Notes: generated from the letters alone by a model not told the origin. A DNA stretch of 21,435 nucleotides from Desulfobacteraceae bacterium (GCA_030589715.1 JAUUVE010000004.1:1-21435), one strand, 5' to 3'. Shown: positions 1 to 7,588, numbered from the stretch's first letter. A program made the numbers and translations.

Positions 1-376
1 ATCGAGCCCCGCCTTCATGATTTTTAAATAAACAGAAAACACAAAAAAATGCAATAACAGACTTCGCAAGTTATAGAGTATTATGGTGTAATATTTTGGA
101 CAAAAAACGCCGTTTCCAGCCCAGGAGTTGGGTTAAAAGGTTCACGGTTCAGAGGTTGCCCCGCCATGGTATTAACCCAATGGAATCAATGCTTAAGGAA
201 AAAAGCGCAAAGCGCTTAACTTTGAACCGGGAACCCGGAACCTTATAACCCAGACCGACCTGATGTCCAACTGTTATGTAAATCCGTGTTATTTTAAAAT
301 GTTATAGTTCTTTTTTGGTGATAAATTACGAGGTCTGTAATAACTACAGCCGATTCTCTTCAACAGGAGTGTATCA
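1..376. other. Non-coding stretch before the first gene
   Basis: No convincing coding region is seen in either strand. The first 110 bases are AT-rich. The middle part (128-238) carries nested inverted repeats, described separately. Bases 280-376 are AT-rich and probably hold the promoter and leader of the zinc-ribbon gene that starts at 377, but I could not pick a -35/-10 pair with good spacing. The Shine-Dalgarno AGGAG of that gene lies at 366-370. Confidence 0.5.
128..238. repeat. Cluster of nested inverted repeats
   Basis: TTGGGTTAA at 128-136 is matched by its exact reverse complement TTAACCCAA at 172-180. A second hairpin, AAGCGC-AAA-GCGCTT, occupies 203-217, and a third, CCGGG-AA-CCCGG, occupies 227-238. 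The GGTTC-rich stretch near 139-157 is also roughly complementary to the GAACC-rich stretch near 222-242, so the whole segment could fold on itself. It is intergenic and resembles a dispersed palindromic element. A strong terminator for an upstream gene outside the window is the main alternative, but no T-run follows the stems. Confidence 0.5.
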
Positions 377-1339
377 GTGATTATCCAGTGTCAAAAGTGT
401 AGGACAAGATTCAATATTGATGAAACCCTAATCAAGGGTGCGGGTTCCAAGGTCAAGTGTTCCGTTTGCAAACATGTCTTTGAGGCCTACCCTCCGGGAG
501 AGGTACTCGTTGAAGAGGCCCACGTGGCTGCCGGTGAGCGGGAGGAATTAGAGAAGAGCCCCGAATCTGAACAGATGGATCAGGAGATAGATTTTGACAA
601 GCTCTTTGAAAACACCCTGGAAGATATGGGTAGGTTAGAGGCGGAAGCCGCCGAAGATTTTGAGGGCCCTGAAGAAGAGGAACCAGACAAGGAGGAGCTG
701 CCCGAGAAAGGTATCCCTTCCACGGATGTCGAGGCCGAGACCGATAAGGGATATCCAGAGGAAGCGGAGGTCACTCCTGCCATTTCCTATCAAGAGAGGC
801 CCAGAAGATCCCATTTCCTGTCCGTTTTCTTAGTGGTCATCCTATTGATTGTTGGGGCAGCGGTCGCCATTGTTTTCTGGACCCCTGAGTTGATTCCCGA
901 TTCTTTGTCTATACTAAGGCCAGCAGAGAAACGGGAAGTTGCCGATGTAAGTGCCCGGCTCCTTTCATTCAAGGATGTAACCGGGGCTTTTGTTGATTCG
1001 AAAAAGGCAGGGCATCTATTTGTAATCCGGGGCCTGGTCGGGAACAAGTATCAGAAAAGCCGGAGTTTTATCCTGGTGAAAGGTACTATCCTGGATGACA
1101 GAGGGAAGGTGGTAAAGCAAAAGTTGGCCTATGCTGGCAATACCTATAAGGTGGAAGAGCTCAAGGTGCTCCCGATGGAGGCGATCAACAAGGCCATGGA
1201 AAACCGCTTTGGCAAGGGCAAGATAAATCTCAATGTGGCACCAGACTCATCCATCCCTTTCATGATCGTGTTTGGGAATTTACCTGATAATCTGAGCGAA
1301 TTCACCGTGGAAGCGGTTAGTTCATCGCCAGTGAATTAA
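377..1339 (+). CDS. Zinc-ribbon (MJ0042-type) membrane protein with DUF3426-like C-terminal domain
   Basis: 320 residues from a GTG start, with AGGAG seven bases upstream. The N-terminus is a small treble-clef/zinc-ribbon finger with CxxC pairs at C5/C8 and C28/C31, the pattern of the MJ0042 family. An acidic, low-complexity linker (about 41-140, rich in E and D) follows. A single membrane helix lies at about 146-168 after a basic RPRR patch, so the finger should be cytoplasmic and the roughly 150-residue C-terminal domain periplasmic. That tail has the general look of DUF3426 seen in proteobacterial proteins with this architecture. Known relatives have no settled biochemical role; a sensory or regulatory link across the membrane is inference. 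It stands alone, with 366 bases to the next gene. Confidence 0.85.
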   Translation: MIIQCQKCRTRFNIDETLIKGAGSKVKCSVCKHVFEAYPPGEVLVEEAHVAAGEREELEKSPESEQMDQEIDFDKLFENTLEDMGRLEAEAAEDFEGPEEEEPDKEELPEKGIPSTDVEAETDKGYPEEAEVTPAISYQERPRRSHFLSVFLVVILLIVGAAVAIVFWTPELIPDSLSILRPAEKREVADVSARLLSFKDVTGAFVDSKKAGHLFVIRGLVGNKYQKSRSFILVKGTILDDRGKVVKQKLAYAGNTYKVEELKVLPMEAINKAMENRFGKGKINLNVAPDSSIPFMIVFGNLPDNLSEFTVEAVSSSPVN

Positions 1340-1705
1340 AATCCGAGCACGGACTTCTTGCGGACCTGATGCTCACACAGCCTCAAGTGAATCATATATC
1401 TTTCTGATAAACAGCCTTTCAGACTGTCTTGCTTCACCCCGATGTTGCATTAATATCCACCCGAGTGAACGAAATATGCTGCCACACAAGTACCAAAATT
1501 GACAATTGATGCTATCCCAGGACTTCACCAAATGTAAATTCCTCATTTAGCCTCAATTTGGAGGTTTGGCGCTGAAATAACAGCTGTTTTCTGTAATTCA
1601 GGCAGTTTTTTTGCAACATCGGGGTTCACCTCTAAATGGCCGCGGTTTATGTTCGAAATCCGCCATCTGTAATCCTACCCCGGATAAACCGGCCTCTCTT
1701 CCTTT
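1340..1705. other. Intergenic stretch between zinc-ribbon gene and potassium channel
   Basis: No intact gene is visible. Just after the zinc-ribbon stop there is only a weak TCCG/CGGA stem, not a convincing terminator. The minus strand from 1674 to 1543 is open for 43 codons with a protein-like composition and is listed separately as a possible relic. TGTAAT at 1668-1673 could serve as a -10 for the channel gene, but no good -35 sits 16-18 bases before it. Confidence 0.4.
1543..1674 (-). pseudogene. Possible C-terminal gene relic (43 codons, no start)
   Basis: On the minus strand a frame bounded by TAG upstream and TGA downstream reads 43 residues, including NRGHLEVNPDVAKKLPELQK. The composition (balanced charges, LPELQKT helix-like segment) looks more like true protein than random frame. 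There is no ATG, GTG or TTG with a ribosome site at a sensible position. It may be the 3' end of a gene whose 5' part was lost. Family unknown; a chance open frame remains quite possible at this length. Confidence 0.25.
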
Positions 1706-2755
1706 TTGGACTTCGGAATGATGACAAGGAAAGGCATTGATGATACCATCTCTTCCCGCGGGTCAATAAAGATCATGCGGGGCGTCATGATGTTGGCAAT
1801 GGTCCTCTTGATCGGCACCATCGGGTATATGGTCATCGAGGAATGGCAGCTCTTAGATGCCCTTTACATGACCGTTATTACTATCACCACGGTGGGATAT
1901 GGGGAGATAAGGCAGGTGTCGGAGCCGGGCAGGATTTTTACCATCTTTATAATCTTCGCGGGGATGGGAATCCTAGGCTACACATTTGGCATGGTAGCCC
2001 AGGCAATGGTTGAGTTTCACGTAAGATCTATCTTGGGGAGGAGAAAATTGGGACTGAAGATAAAGTCGCTTAAAGACCACTACATTATGTGTGGGTATGG
2101 CCGCATAGGAAGGATTATCGCACAGGAACTTAACTCCAATAAAATACCGGTGATCGTGATAGATCAAAATCCAGATTCAAAGGAGGCCTTGGAAAATCAA
2201 GATATACCCTATATTATTGACGACGCCACCAGCGAAGATGTCTTGATAGAGGCAGGCATCGAGAGGGCAAAGGGCCTCATAGCCGTAGTGGAGTCGGATG
2301 CAGATAACCTTTTCATAACAATGACCGCAAGGGGCCTAAACTCCGATCTTTATATCCTTGCCCGGGCAGATGAAGAACAGACTCAAAAGAAGCTCCTGAG
2401 GGGCGGGGCAGACAGGGTGGTGCTACCTTACTTGATCGGTGGTCATAAGATGGCCCAGACCATTGTCAAGCCTGCAGTGACAGATTTCCTGGAGCTGACG
2501 GTTCATAATAAGGATATTGAATTGAAGCTGGAGGAGTTGCTGGTAGGGAAGGGGTCAAGGCTAAATGGCGTTACCTTGGTAGATTCCGGCATAAGGCAGG
2601 AAACAAATATTATCATATTGGCCATCCGTAAGAAGGATGGTGAGATGAGTTTTAATCCCTCATCCCAGACCCGGATCGAATCGGGGGATACCTTGATTTC
2701 CCTTGGTTATAGCGACGATCTGGAAAGACTATCTAAGATGCTATCGGGTAATTAA
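1706..2755 (+). CDS. Two-TM potassium channel with RCK (TrkA-N/TrkA-C) domain
   Basis: 349 residues. Two membrane helices (about 25-43 and 77-101) flank a pore helix and the canonical K+ selectivity filter TTVGYGE at 61-67 (Ion_trans_2 family). After the second helix comes an RCK/TrkA-N Rossmann domain, with GYGRIG at 130-135 and an acidic D153 at the end of the second strand, the pattern for NAD(H) or nucleotide binding. A TrkA-C ligand-binding domain follows from about 270 to the end. The architecture matches the MthK/Kch-like tetrameric inner-membrane channels gated by a cytoplasmic ring. The listed start is TTG; ATG codons at 1718 and 1721 are equally possible, and none has a strong Shine-Dalgarno. 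Its stop overlaps the stop of the convergent nucleotidyltransferase gene within TTAA at 2752-2755. Confidence 0.9.
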   Translation: MDFGMMTRKGIDDTISSRGSIKIMRGVMMLAMVLLIGTIGYMVIEEWQLLDALYMTVITITTVGYGEIRQVSEPGRIFTIFIIFAGMGILGYTFGMVAQAMVEFHVRSILGRRKLGLKIKSLKDHYIMCGYGRIGRIIAQELNSNKIPVIVIDQNPDSKEALENQDIPYIIDDATSEDVLIEAGIERAKGLIAVVESDADNLFITMTARGLNSDLYILARADEEQTQKKLLRGGADRVVLPYLIGGHKMAQTIVKPAVTDFLELTVHNKDIELKLEELLVGKGSRLNGVTLVDSGIRQETNIIILAIRKKDGEMSFNPSSQTRIESGDTLISLGYSDDLERLSKMLSGN

Positions 2756-3585
2756 CCCTGATTGTCCAGGTCCGGGGACGTCTTTCGGGATCTGAAGATC
2801 TCCTGGGCCTTTGTAAGGGCAACTAGGTCGTCAATACCCATTACCTCCATCTCTTTGGCAACCTCGTATCCGATCTCTACCCCACCCTCATCCATATATT
2901 CTATGAGATCTGTGAGGAAAAACTCCTCCACTTCGGTCAGCTTTCCGTCAATCTCTTTTTGGACCCTGTGTGGCCCTGAGGCTAGTACCGGGAGGTAGCG
3001 GAGCAACTCCCCTCTCCTTGCGGCATAGATCCCTGAATTGCATATGCCAAGGGTCTTTACCATCTCTTCCGGGTATGCGCTCCAGTAGCTCCATTCAATG
3101 ATCTTACGTACCCGAACCCCTTCAAGTTTCAATACCCCATATTGTTTTTTTGACTCCGGCCGGAACCCAAGTACCACCAGGCCCTTGTCTTCCAGCTCAG
3201 CTATAAGTGCCCTGTATGTCTCCTTCCCTACAAAGGGGACGTCACCCATGGTGATGACGACATTAGGGCACTCCTGCTTTTCCAAAAACTCCCTTGCTGC
3301 GAGCAGGGCGCCCCCGGTTCCGTTGAGCTCTAACTGTTCGCAATAGGTAAGGCCAAGGCCGCCAGTGGCCTTAATCACCTCCTCCTTCTTGTGATTGACA
3401 ACCACGGCCTTGGGACCGGGAGGCAGGCTATGGAGGATCTCCATGAGGATGGGGTGATCTCCATCAAAGGAGGAGGTCTTTGGGACCAGGGGTAGCAGCG
3501 TCTTATTGCCATCAAAGCCTTTCATGCGGCTGCCACGTCCGGCAGCCAGGATTACAGATGCTGTTTTAAGGTTTTTTTTTCCCAA
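2752..3585 (-). CDS. Sugar-nucleotidyltransferase-like protein (GlmU N-terminal / NTP_transf_3 type)
   Basis: 277 residues from the TTG at 3585. The N-terminus carries the nucleotide-binding signature ILAAGRGSRM (12-21), followed by a conserved lysine in GNKTLLP (K28). GTGGALLAA starting at about residue 89 matches the GTGHA loop of GlmU-type uridylyltransferases, and MGDVPF contains the metal-binding aspartate (D115). There is no left-handed beta-helix acyltransferase half, so this is not a full GlmU. The likely reaction is NTP plus sugar-1-phosphate to NDP-sugar, with substrate unknown. The frame is open up to a TTG at 3672, which would add 29 residues unlike the family. The start is uncertain: GAGAAAG precedes the TTG at 3585, and an A9 run begins five bases after it. 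It is the last gene of the archease-rtcB operon. Confidence 0.8.
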   Translation of the reverse strand: MGKKNLKTASVILAAGRGSRMKGFDGNKTLLPLVPKTSSFDGDHPILMEILHSLPPGPKAVVVNHKKEEVIKATGGLGLTYCEQLELNGTGGALLAAREFLEKQECPNVVITMGDVPFVGKETYRALIAELEDKGLVVLGFRPESKKQYGVLKLEGVRVRKIIEWSYWSAYPEEMVKTLGICNSGIYAARRGELLRYLPVLASGPHRVQKEIDGKLTEVEEFFLTDLIEYMDEGGVEIGYEVAKEMEVMGIDDLVALTKAQEIFRSRKTSPDLDNQG

Positions 3586-3692
3586 GGTACTTTCTCGGGT
3601 GTTTTTTGATTGACCAGGATGGGACGAACTGCTAAAGAGAGAGTTAGTGTCTTGCAACGGCCTTTTGCCCAATATAGATGCCTGGGGTGTCT

Positions 3693-5138
3693 TCAGCCCT
3701 TGATAACACCCATGGGCCTGAGCCTGGCGACCTTGAGGGCCAGTCCAGCTCCATGGACTACCTCTACGACCTGTGATACGTCCTTATAGGCCTCTGGCAT
3801 TTCTTCCTTGAGGGTCCTTTTGCCTCTGGATTGTACATAGATTCCTTTATCCTCCAATTCGCGATGAATCGCTCGGCCTTTTGCCTTTTTTGTAGCCTGA
3901 GTACGGCTCAGGAGGCGGCCTGCGCCATGACAACTGGATCCAAAGCTTAGAACCATCGCCTTTTCGGCCCCCGCAAGCACGTATGAATAGGTGCCCATGT
4001 CCCCAGGAATCAGGACGGGCTGGCCAACACCGCGATAGATTTCGGGCAGGAGGGGATGCCCGGGGGGCAGGGCGCGTGTGGCTCCCTTTCGATGAACGCA
4101 GAGCATAACCTGGTTCCCCTCTACCGTGTATTGCTCTTTCTTGGTAATGTTATGACATACATCATAGAGGAGCTTCATGCCCAACTCCCTGGGACTGATT
4201 GAAAAGAGACTAATCAGGGTCTCATGGGCCAGGTGCATGATGACCTGCCTATTGGCCCACGCGTAATTGGCCGCGCATGCCATAGCCGCAAAGTATCGAC
4301 GACCTTGGTCCGATTTCACGGGGGCGCAGGCCAATTGCCTATCGGGCAGGTCAAAGGGATATTTGCCCTCTTGGGTGGACCTGCTCATCTCCTTTAGGAA
4401 GTCATCGCATATTTGATGGCCAAAGCCCCTCGAACCGGAGTGTATTAGGAGAGTGACCTGGCCTTCGAAGAGATCATAGGCCCTGGCCTTGTCCGGGTCG
4501 TAGATTTGATCAACCACCTGGACTTCCACAAAGTGATTCCCTGAGCCCAGGGTGCCTAGCTGGTCTCGACCCCTTTTAATGGCCCGTTCACTCAAGACCG
4601 AAGGATCTGCTCCCTCCATGGCCCCGTTGTCCTCTGTTCTTTCGAGGTCTTGAGCAGAACCAAAGCCCTTTTTGACTGCCCAGGCAGCCCCTTCGACGGC
4701 TACCTTGGCCTCCTCCCTCTTGGTCAGACGAACACCACCTGTGGAGCCAACGCCGCTTGGGATGTTCTTAAAGAGGGCCGAGACCAGCCCCTTGATTTGA
4801 GGTCGGATCTCATGGGCATGTAGTAAGGTCGTAATAAGCCGGCAGCCGCAGTTTATGTCGTAGCCGACACCGCCCGGAGAGACAATGCCTTCATCAAGAT
4901 CAAAGGCTGCCACTCCACCAATGGGAAAACCGTAGCCCCAGTGGATGTCGGGCATGGCCAGGGAGTGGCCCACTATTCCCGGCAGGGTGGCCACATTGGC
5001 TACCTGGGTGAGGCTCTGATCCTCCTGGACTGCCTTCATCAACGAGGAGTTAGAGAAGATCAACCCGGGCACCCGCATAGGACCGGTCTTTGGAATAAGC
5101 CACTGGTATTCATCTATTTTTTCTAATTTGATCTCCAT
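3693..5138 (-). CDS. rtcB: RtcB tRNA-splicing / RNA-repair ligase
   Basis: 481 residues, typical of the long archaeal-type RtcB. It joins RNA 2',3'-cyclic phosphate (or 3'-phosphate) ends to 5'-OH ends, using GTP and Mn2+ through a covalent guanylyl-histidine. The active site is complete: D94 and C97 in GGVGYDINCGC, H202 in GTLGSGNHF, H233 in HSGSRGFGH, H329 in YDVCHN, and the guanylated histidine H404 in SSCHGAGR. The ATG at 5138 has GAGGTG just upstream. It lies 47 bases after the archease gene, whose product speeds RtcB guanylylation and allows other nucleotides to be used in characterised systems. It has no RtcA cyclase or RtcR regulator beside it, unlike the Escherichia coli rtc operon. 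Client RNAs cannot be told from sequence. Confidence 0.97.
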   Translation of the reverse strand: MEIKLEKIDEYQWLIPKTGPMRVPGLIFSNSSLMKAVQEDQSLTQVANVATLPGIVGHSLAMPDIHWGYGFPIGGVAAFDLDEGIVSPGGVGYDINCGCRLITTLLHAHEIRPQIKGLVSALFKNIPSGVGSTGGVRLTKREEAKVAVEGAAWAVKKGFGSAQDLERTEDNGAMEGADPSVLSERAIKRGRDQLGTLGSGNHFVEVQVVDQIYDPDKARAYDLFEGQVTLLIHSGSRGFGHQICDDFLKEMSRSTQEGKYPFDLPDRQLACAPVKSDQGRRYFAAMACAANYAWANRQVIMHLAHETLISLFSISPRELGMKLLYDVCHNITKKEQYTVEGNQVMLCVHRKGATRALPPGHPLLPEIYRGVGQPVLIPGDMGTYSYVLAGAEKAMVLSFGSSCHGAGRLLSRTQATKKAKGRAIHRELEDKGIYVQSRGKRTLKEEMPEAYKDVSQVVEVVHGAGLALKVARLRPMGVIKG

Positions 5139-5185
5139 GTGAGCACCTCATAAATTGGTTCAAGGCAAAGAGGCTGGGAGTCTTG

Positions 5186-5614
5186 CTACATATCGAAAAT
5201 GATCGTGGCCTCCCATCGGTGAGCCTTTTTGGCCACTTCAATTTGATGGTAGGTCACCGCTTTGATCTCACAGAGTATCTCATGCAAGTGCGGATCAAAA
5301 GAGACGACCCTCAGGTCGGCATCAAGACGGGATTTGGAAATGGAATTGATCTGAACATCAACAACCACCTCCTTTTCCCCATCGAAAAGATAGAGTATCT
5401 CACCCAGCCAGCGGACCATAAGGTCGGCCAGGTCTTCCCCCCTGACCGAAAGCCTTTTGGTCCTGGTACTCTCAGGGGGTTTGCCCCTGACCATGACCTG
5501 CATCATGGATCTGGCAGCTCCCTCAAAGAGGTCTTTGAGGTCAGCACCACGTACTGTCATGCCCAGATCCGCTGTGTGGTCCAGGAGGGTGAAATCAGGC
5601 TTGTGAGATTGCAT
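5186..5614 (-). CDS. Archease, RtcB activator
   Basis: 142 residues, the normal length for the archease family (DUF101). The N-terminal DHTADLGM motif carries the metal-binding aspartates, so the start must be at or above it, and the ATG at 5614 is the only suitable one. The C-terminal part KAVTYHQIEV matches the conserved KA-T-Y/H segment near the end of the family. Archease is the cofactor that accelerates formation of the RtcB-guanylate intermediate; rtcB follows directly. No Shine-Dalgarno precedes the ATG (TCTCTTT only), and a strong promoter places the expected transcript start on the A of the ATG, so translation is probably leaderless. It is divergent from a small Cys-rich gene 68 bases away. 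Confidence 0.93.
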   Translation of the reverse strand: MQSHKPDFTLLDHTADLGMTVRGADLKDLFEGAARSMMQVMVRGKPPESTRTKRLSVRGEDLADLMVRWLGEILYLFDGEKEVVVDVQINSISKSRLDADLRVVSFDPHLHEILCEIKAVTYHQIEVAKKAHRWEATIIFDM

Positions 5615-5620
5615 AAAGAG

Positions 5621-5649
5621 ATACTAACTTTTAGCACCCAAATTGTCAA
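5621..5649 (-). promoter_or_regulatory. Sigma70-type promoter of the archease-rtcB operon
   Basis: On the minus strand a perfect -35 TTGACA (5649-5644) is followed by a 17-base spacer and a -10 TAGTAT (5626-5621, 4 of 6). Six bases remain before the ATG at 5614, so +1 falls on the A of the start codon. A second TTGACA lies 11 bases further upstream (5660-5655), one helical turn away, without a good -10 of its own. Transcript start is inferred from spacing alone. Confidence 0.7.
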
Positions 5650-5682
5650 AACTTTGTCAACACCCATGGAGGAAAGAAGATC

Positions 5683-5961
5683 ATGAAGTGTGCCTTTTGT
5701 GGAGACAAAATCAGCATTGAAGGCAAGGTAATGAGAAGGGATACCTGCCCCCATTGTGGCAGGGATCTCCGATGCTGCATTCAATGCAAGTTCTACGATC
5801 CCCATGCCTACAATGAGTGCCGAGAAGTATTGGCCGAGAGGATTGTGGAAAATGAGAGGGCAAATGCCTGTGAGTACTATGCCCCAAAGGGTTCCTCTGT
5901 TGAAATAGGCAGTAGGACAGATGAGGCAAAGAGGGCGTTAGAGGCGCTCTTCAAAAAGTAG
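5683..5961 (+). CDS. Small protein with two Cys clusters, unknown function
   Basis: 92 residues, ATG at 5683 with a strong GGAGGA Shine-Dalgarno nine bases upstream. Two cysteine sets are visible: C3/C6 with C22/C25 (CxxC-CPHC, a zinc-ribbon knuckle pair), and C32/C35/C46/C63 in the order CIQCKFYDP, NECRE, NACEYY. The second set could bind zinc or an iron-sulfur cluster; the sequence does not decide. The last 20 residues are a charged helix. I recognise the pattern as a conserved hypothetical type but can name no function. It diverges from archease across a 68-base gap, so control regions must overlap. It converges on dacB with about 40 bases between and no clear terminator hairpin. Confidence 0.85.
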   Translation: MKCAFCGDKISIEGKVMRRDTCPHCGRDLRCCIQCKFYDPHAYNECREVLAERIVENERANACEYYAPKGSSVEIGSRTDEAKRALEALFKK

Positions 5962-6002
5962 AGGGCATCACAATGTTGACTGCAGCACAAAAGCACCCCT
6001 CT

Positions 6003-7256
6003 TCAGGTGAGAGAACTCCTTATACACTCCATAAGAGAACCGATATCCGCACCCGGTCGGTTAAGAAAGATAACAAAGGAGTAGAGCCCCTCAGGCCCAC
6101 GATCTATGTACCCGGCCCGTGTCCTTATCCCCTTTAGTGACCCTGTCTTGTAAATGATCTTGCCCTCCCTCTTGAGGAGATGGAGATAGGGTCGGAATCG
6201 CTTTAAGATGGCCAGCATATCCAGGGCTGAGAGGCGGTTCTTTCTGGCAAGCCCAGAGCCTTCCACGATCCTGACATCTCCTAAGCGGAGTCTGTTTTTT
6301 GCATAGTCTGTGATTACCCTGACACCCTTGCTGAGGGTACCCGGGGGGCCAAATGCATGGACCCCCAGGGAAATAAGGGTTTGATTTGCAATAAAGTTAT
6401 TTGAAAATTCCAGCATCTTCTTTAGGGCCTCTTCCAGGGTGAACGTAGACCGGTAGGTGTATATGAGCCTGTCTCCTGGCCCCACAGTACCAAGACGGAT
6501 AATTCCCTGGATCTCCACCCCGCTCTCTTTCAAAAAATGCCTGAGAAGCTCACCGGCATAAAGGGTAGCCTCCCCCTGATCATGGGTGAATGTGTAACGG
6601 CCCCTTTTCAATCTTAAGGGTCTGATCTTCTTGCGTGCTAAGGAGGTCAACGGGGTCTGCGATTCGGCTGAGACGATCTTGCCCTGCGGATCACGGTCAA
6701 AAAAGATCGTATTGAAATTGGCGCACAGTCCACCTACAGGTGCATCATAGGGGTTTGTGGAGTGGTTCCGTCCGGGGATCCTTATCTGTCTTGAAAAATA
6801 GGTGTCGTCCAGTATCAAATCATTAATATTTTGTATCCTCTTTGCCAGGGCATACGAAATATCTTGCCAGACCTCCGAGACCAAGAGGGGGTCACCATAG
6901 CCCTTGACCTTGAGATTTCGGTCTTGATCCAGATAGAACTCTGTTGGGAACCTGTAAGACTGCCCAAGCTCATGGAGGGCAGTGAGGGCAGTCAAGATCT
7001 TGAGCGTGGAGGCAGGGATACATCCTTTTGTTTCATTCTTCTTGTAGATGATCCGACCACTGGGATCTGCCACCACAATGGCATCGGAGGCCGGGATGTC
7101 GCCCAGACAAGGGAAACTTTCTTTGGCATATATTATGGCCGGGTGGGACAGATAATATCCCACCAGGATAATTATGAGCCCGAATAAGAGCCCTCTTCTC
7201 CCAAGAAGCCTAGTAGGAGAGCAGGAGAAAAGAGGCGCCCTCAGAGTGAAGACCAT
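6003..7256 (-). CDS. dacB: PBP4-type D-alanyl-D-alanine carboxypeptidase (peptidase S13)
   Basis: 417 residues from the ATG at 7256, chosen because GGAG sits seven bases upstream; the open frame extends 11 codons further to an ATG at 7289 with no good ribosome site. A basic N-terminus and hydrophobic stretch (about 22-45) form a signal peptide or anchor for export to the periplasm. The three penicillin-binding motifs are present: SxxK in PASTLK (S83, K86), SNN (285-287) and KTG (370-372). The family trims or cleaves D-Ala-D-Ala stems and cross-links of peptidoglycan. It is shorter than Escherichia coli DacB (about 477), implying a smaller insert between the SxxK and SNN motifs. It is likely a stand-alone gene with the 332-base region 7257-7588 upstream. 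Confidence 0.92.
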   Translation of the reverse strand: MVFTLRAPLFSCSPTRLLGRRGLLFGLIIILVGYYLSHPAIIYAKESFPCLGDIPASDAIVVADPSGRIIYKKNETKGCIPASTLKILTALTALHELGQSYRFPTEFYLDQDRNLKVKGYGDPLLVSEVWQDISYALAKRIQNINDLILDDTYFSRQIRIPGRNHSTNPYDAPVGGLCANFNTIFFDRDPQGKIVSAESQTPLTSLARKKIRPLRLKRGRYTFTHDQGEATLYAGELLRHFLKESGVEIQGIIRLGTVGPGDRLIYTYRSTFTLEEALKKMLEFSNNFIANQTLISLGVHAFGPPGTLSKGVRVITDYAKNRLRLGDVRIVEGSGLARKNRLSALDMLAILKRFRPYLHLLKREGKIIYKTGSLKGIRTRAGYIDRGPEGLYSFVIFLNRPGADIGSLMECIRSSLT

Positions 7257-7588
7257 TTTATTTCTCCATATGCGTTCACGGGTTATCATCTCACAGGTGT
7301 TCTAATGTGTGGCTTAGAGGCGTTTCTAAAACAAGTCAAGAATATCGAAGAAAAACAGGGGATTTGATCTTGAGGTACATCAGTTGCCCCTAACTACGGT
7401 GAAGCTCAAAGCGCTGAATTTCAATCTGATTTTATACATAAACAGAAAGGGGGGAACTTTATAATTCGATATTCTCACATTACTATGACAAGGTGGCTGT
7501 CTAAAATAGCGCTAGTGCCATCAGCCGTCGACCATTGTGAACGTTTACACTCCTCCGATGTTGACATATGGGAGATTGGCTTGCTGGC
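7257..7588. other. Intergenic stretch between dacB and an 89-residue gene
   Basis: No supported gene. It should contain the dacB promoter on the minus strand; several AT-rich candidates exist (near 7430-7470), none with both boxes well spaced. A 14-base near-palindrome, TGTGAACGTTTACA, at 7536-7549 resembles LacI/GalR-family operators with its central CG, and is noted under findings. The short open frame on the plus strand that runs into the next gene is antisense and not supported. Confidence 0.4.

Noticed and set aside
5183..5686. Long plus-strand open frame opposite archease
   Set aside because: It is antisense to archease, whose DHTAD motif and length are right. The plus frame has no family-like motif and ends on the start of the next gene.
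5666..5686. Six-codon open frame (MEERRS) whose TGA overlaps the ATG of the small Cys protein
   Set aside because: It has no ribosome site of its own, and the GGAGGA inside it simply serves the 92-residue gene.
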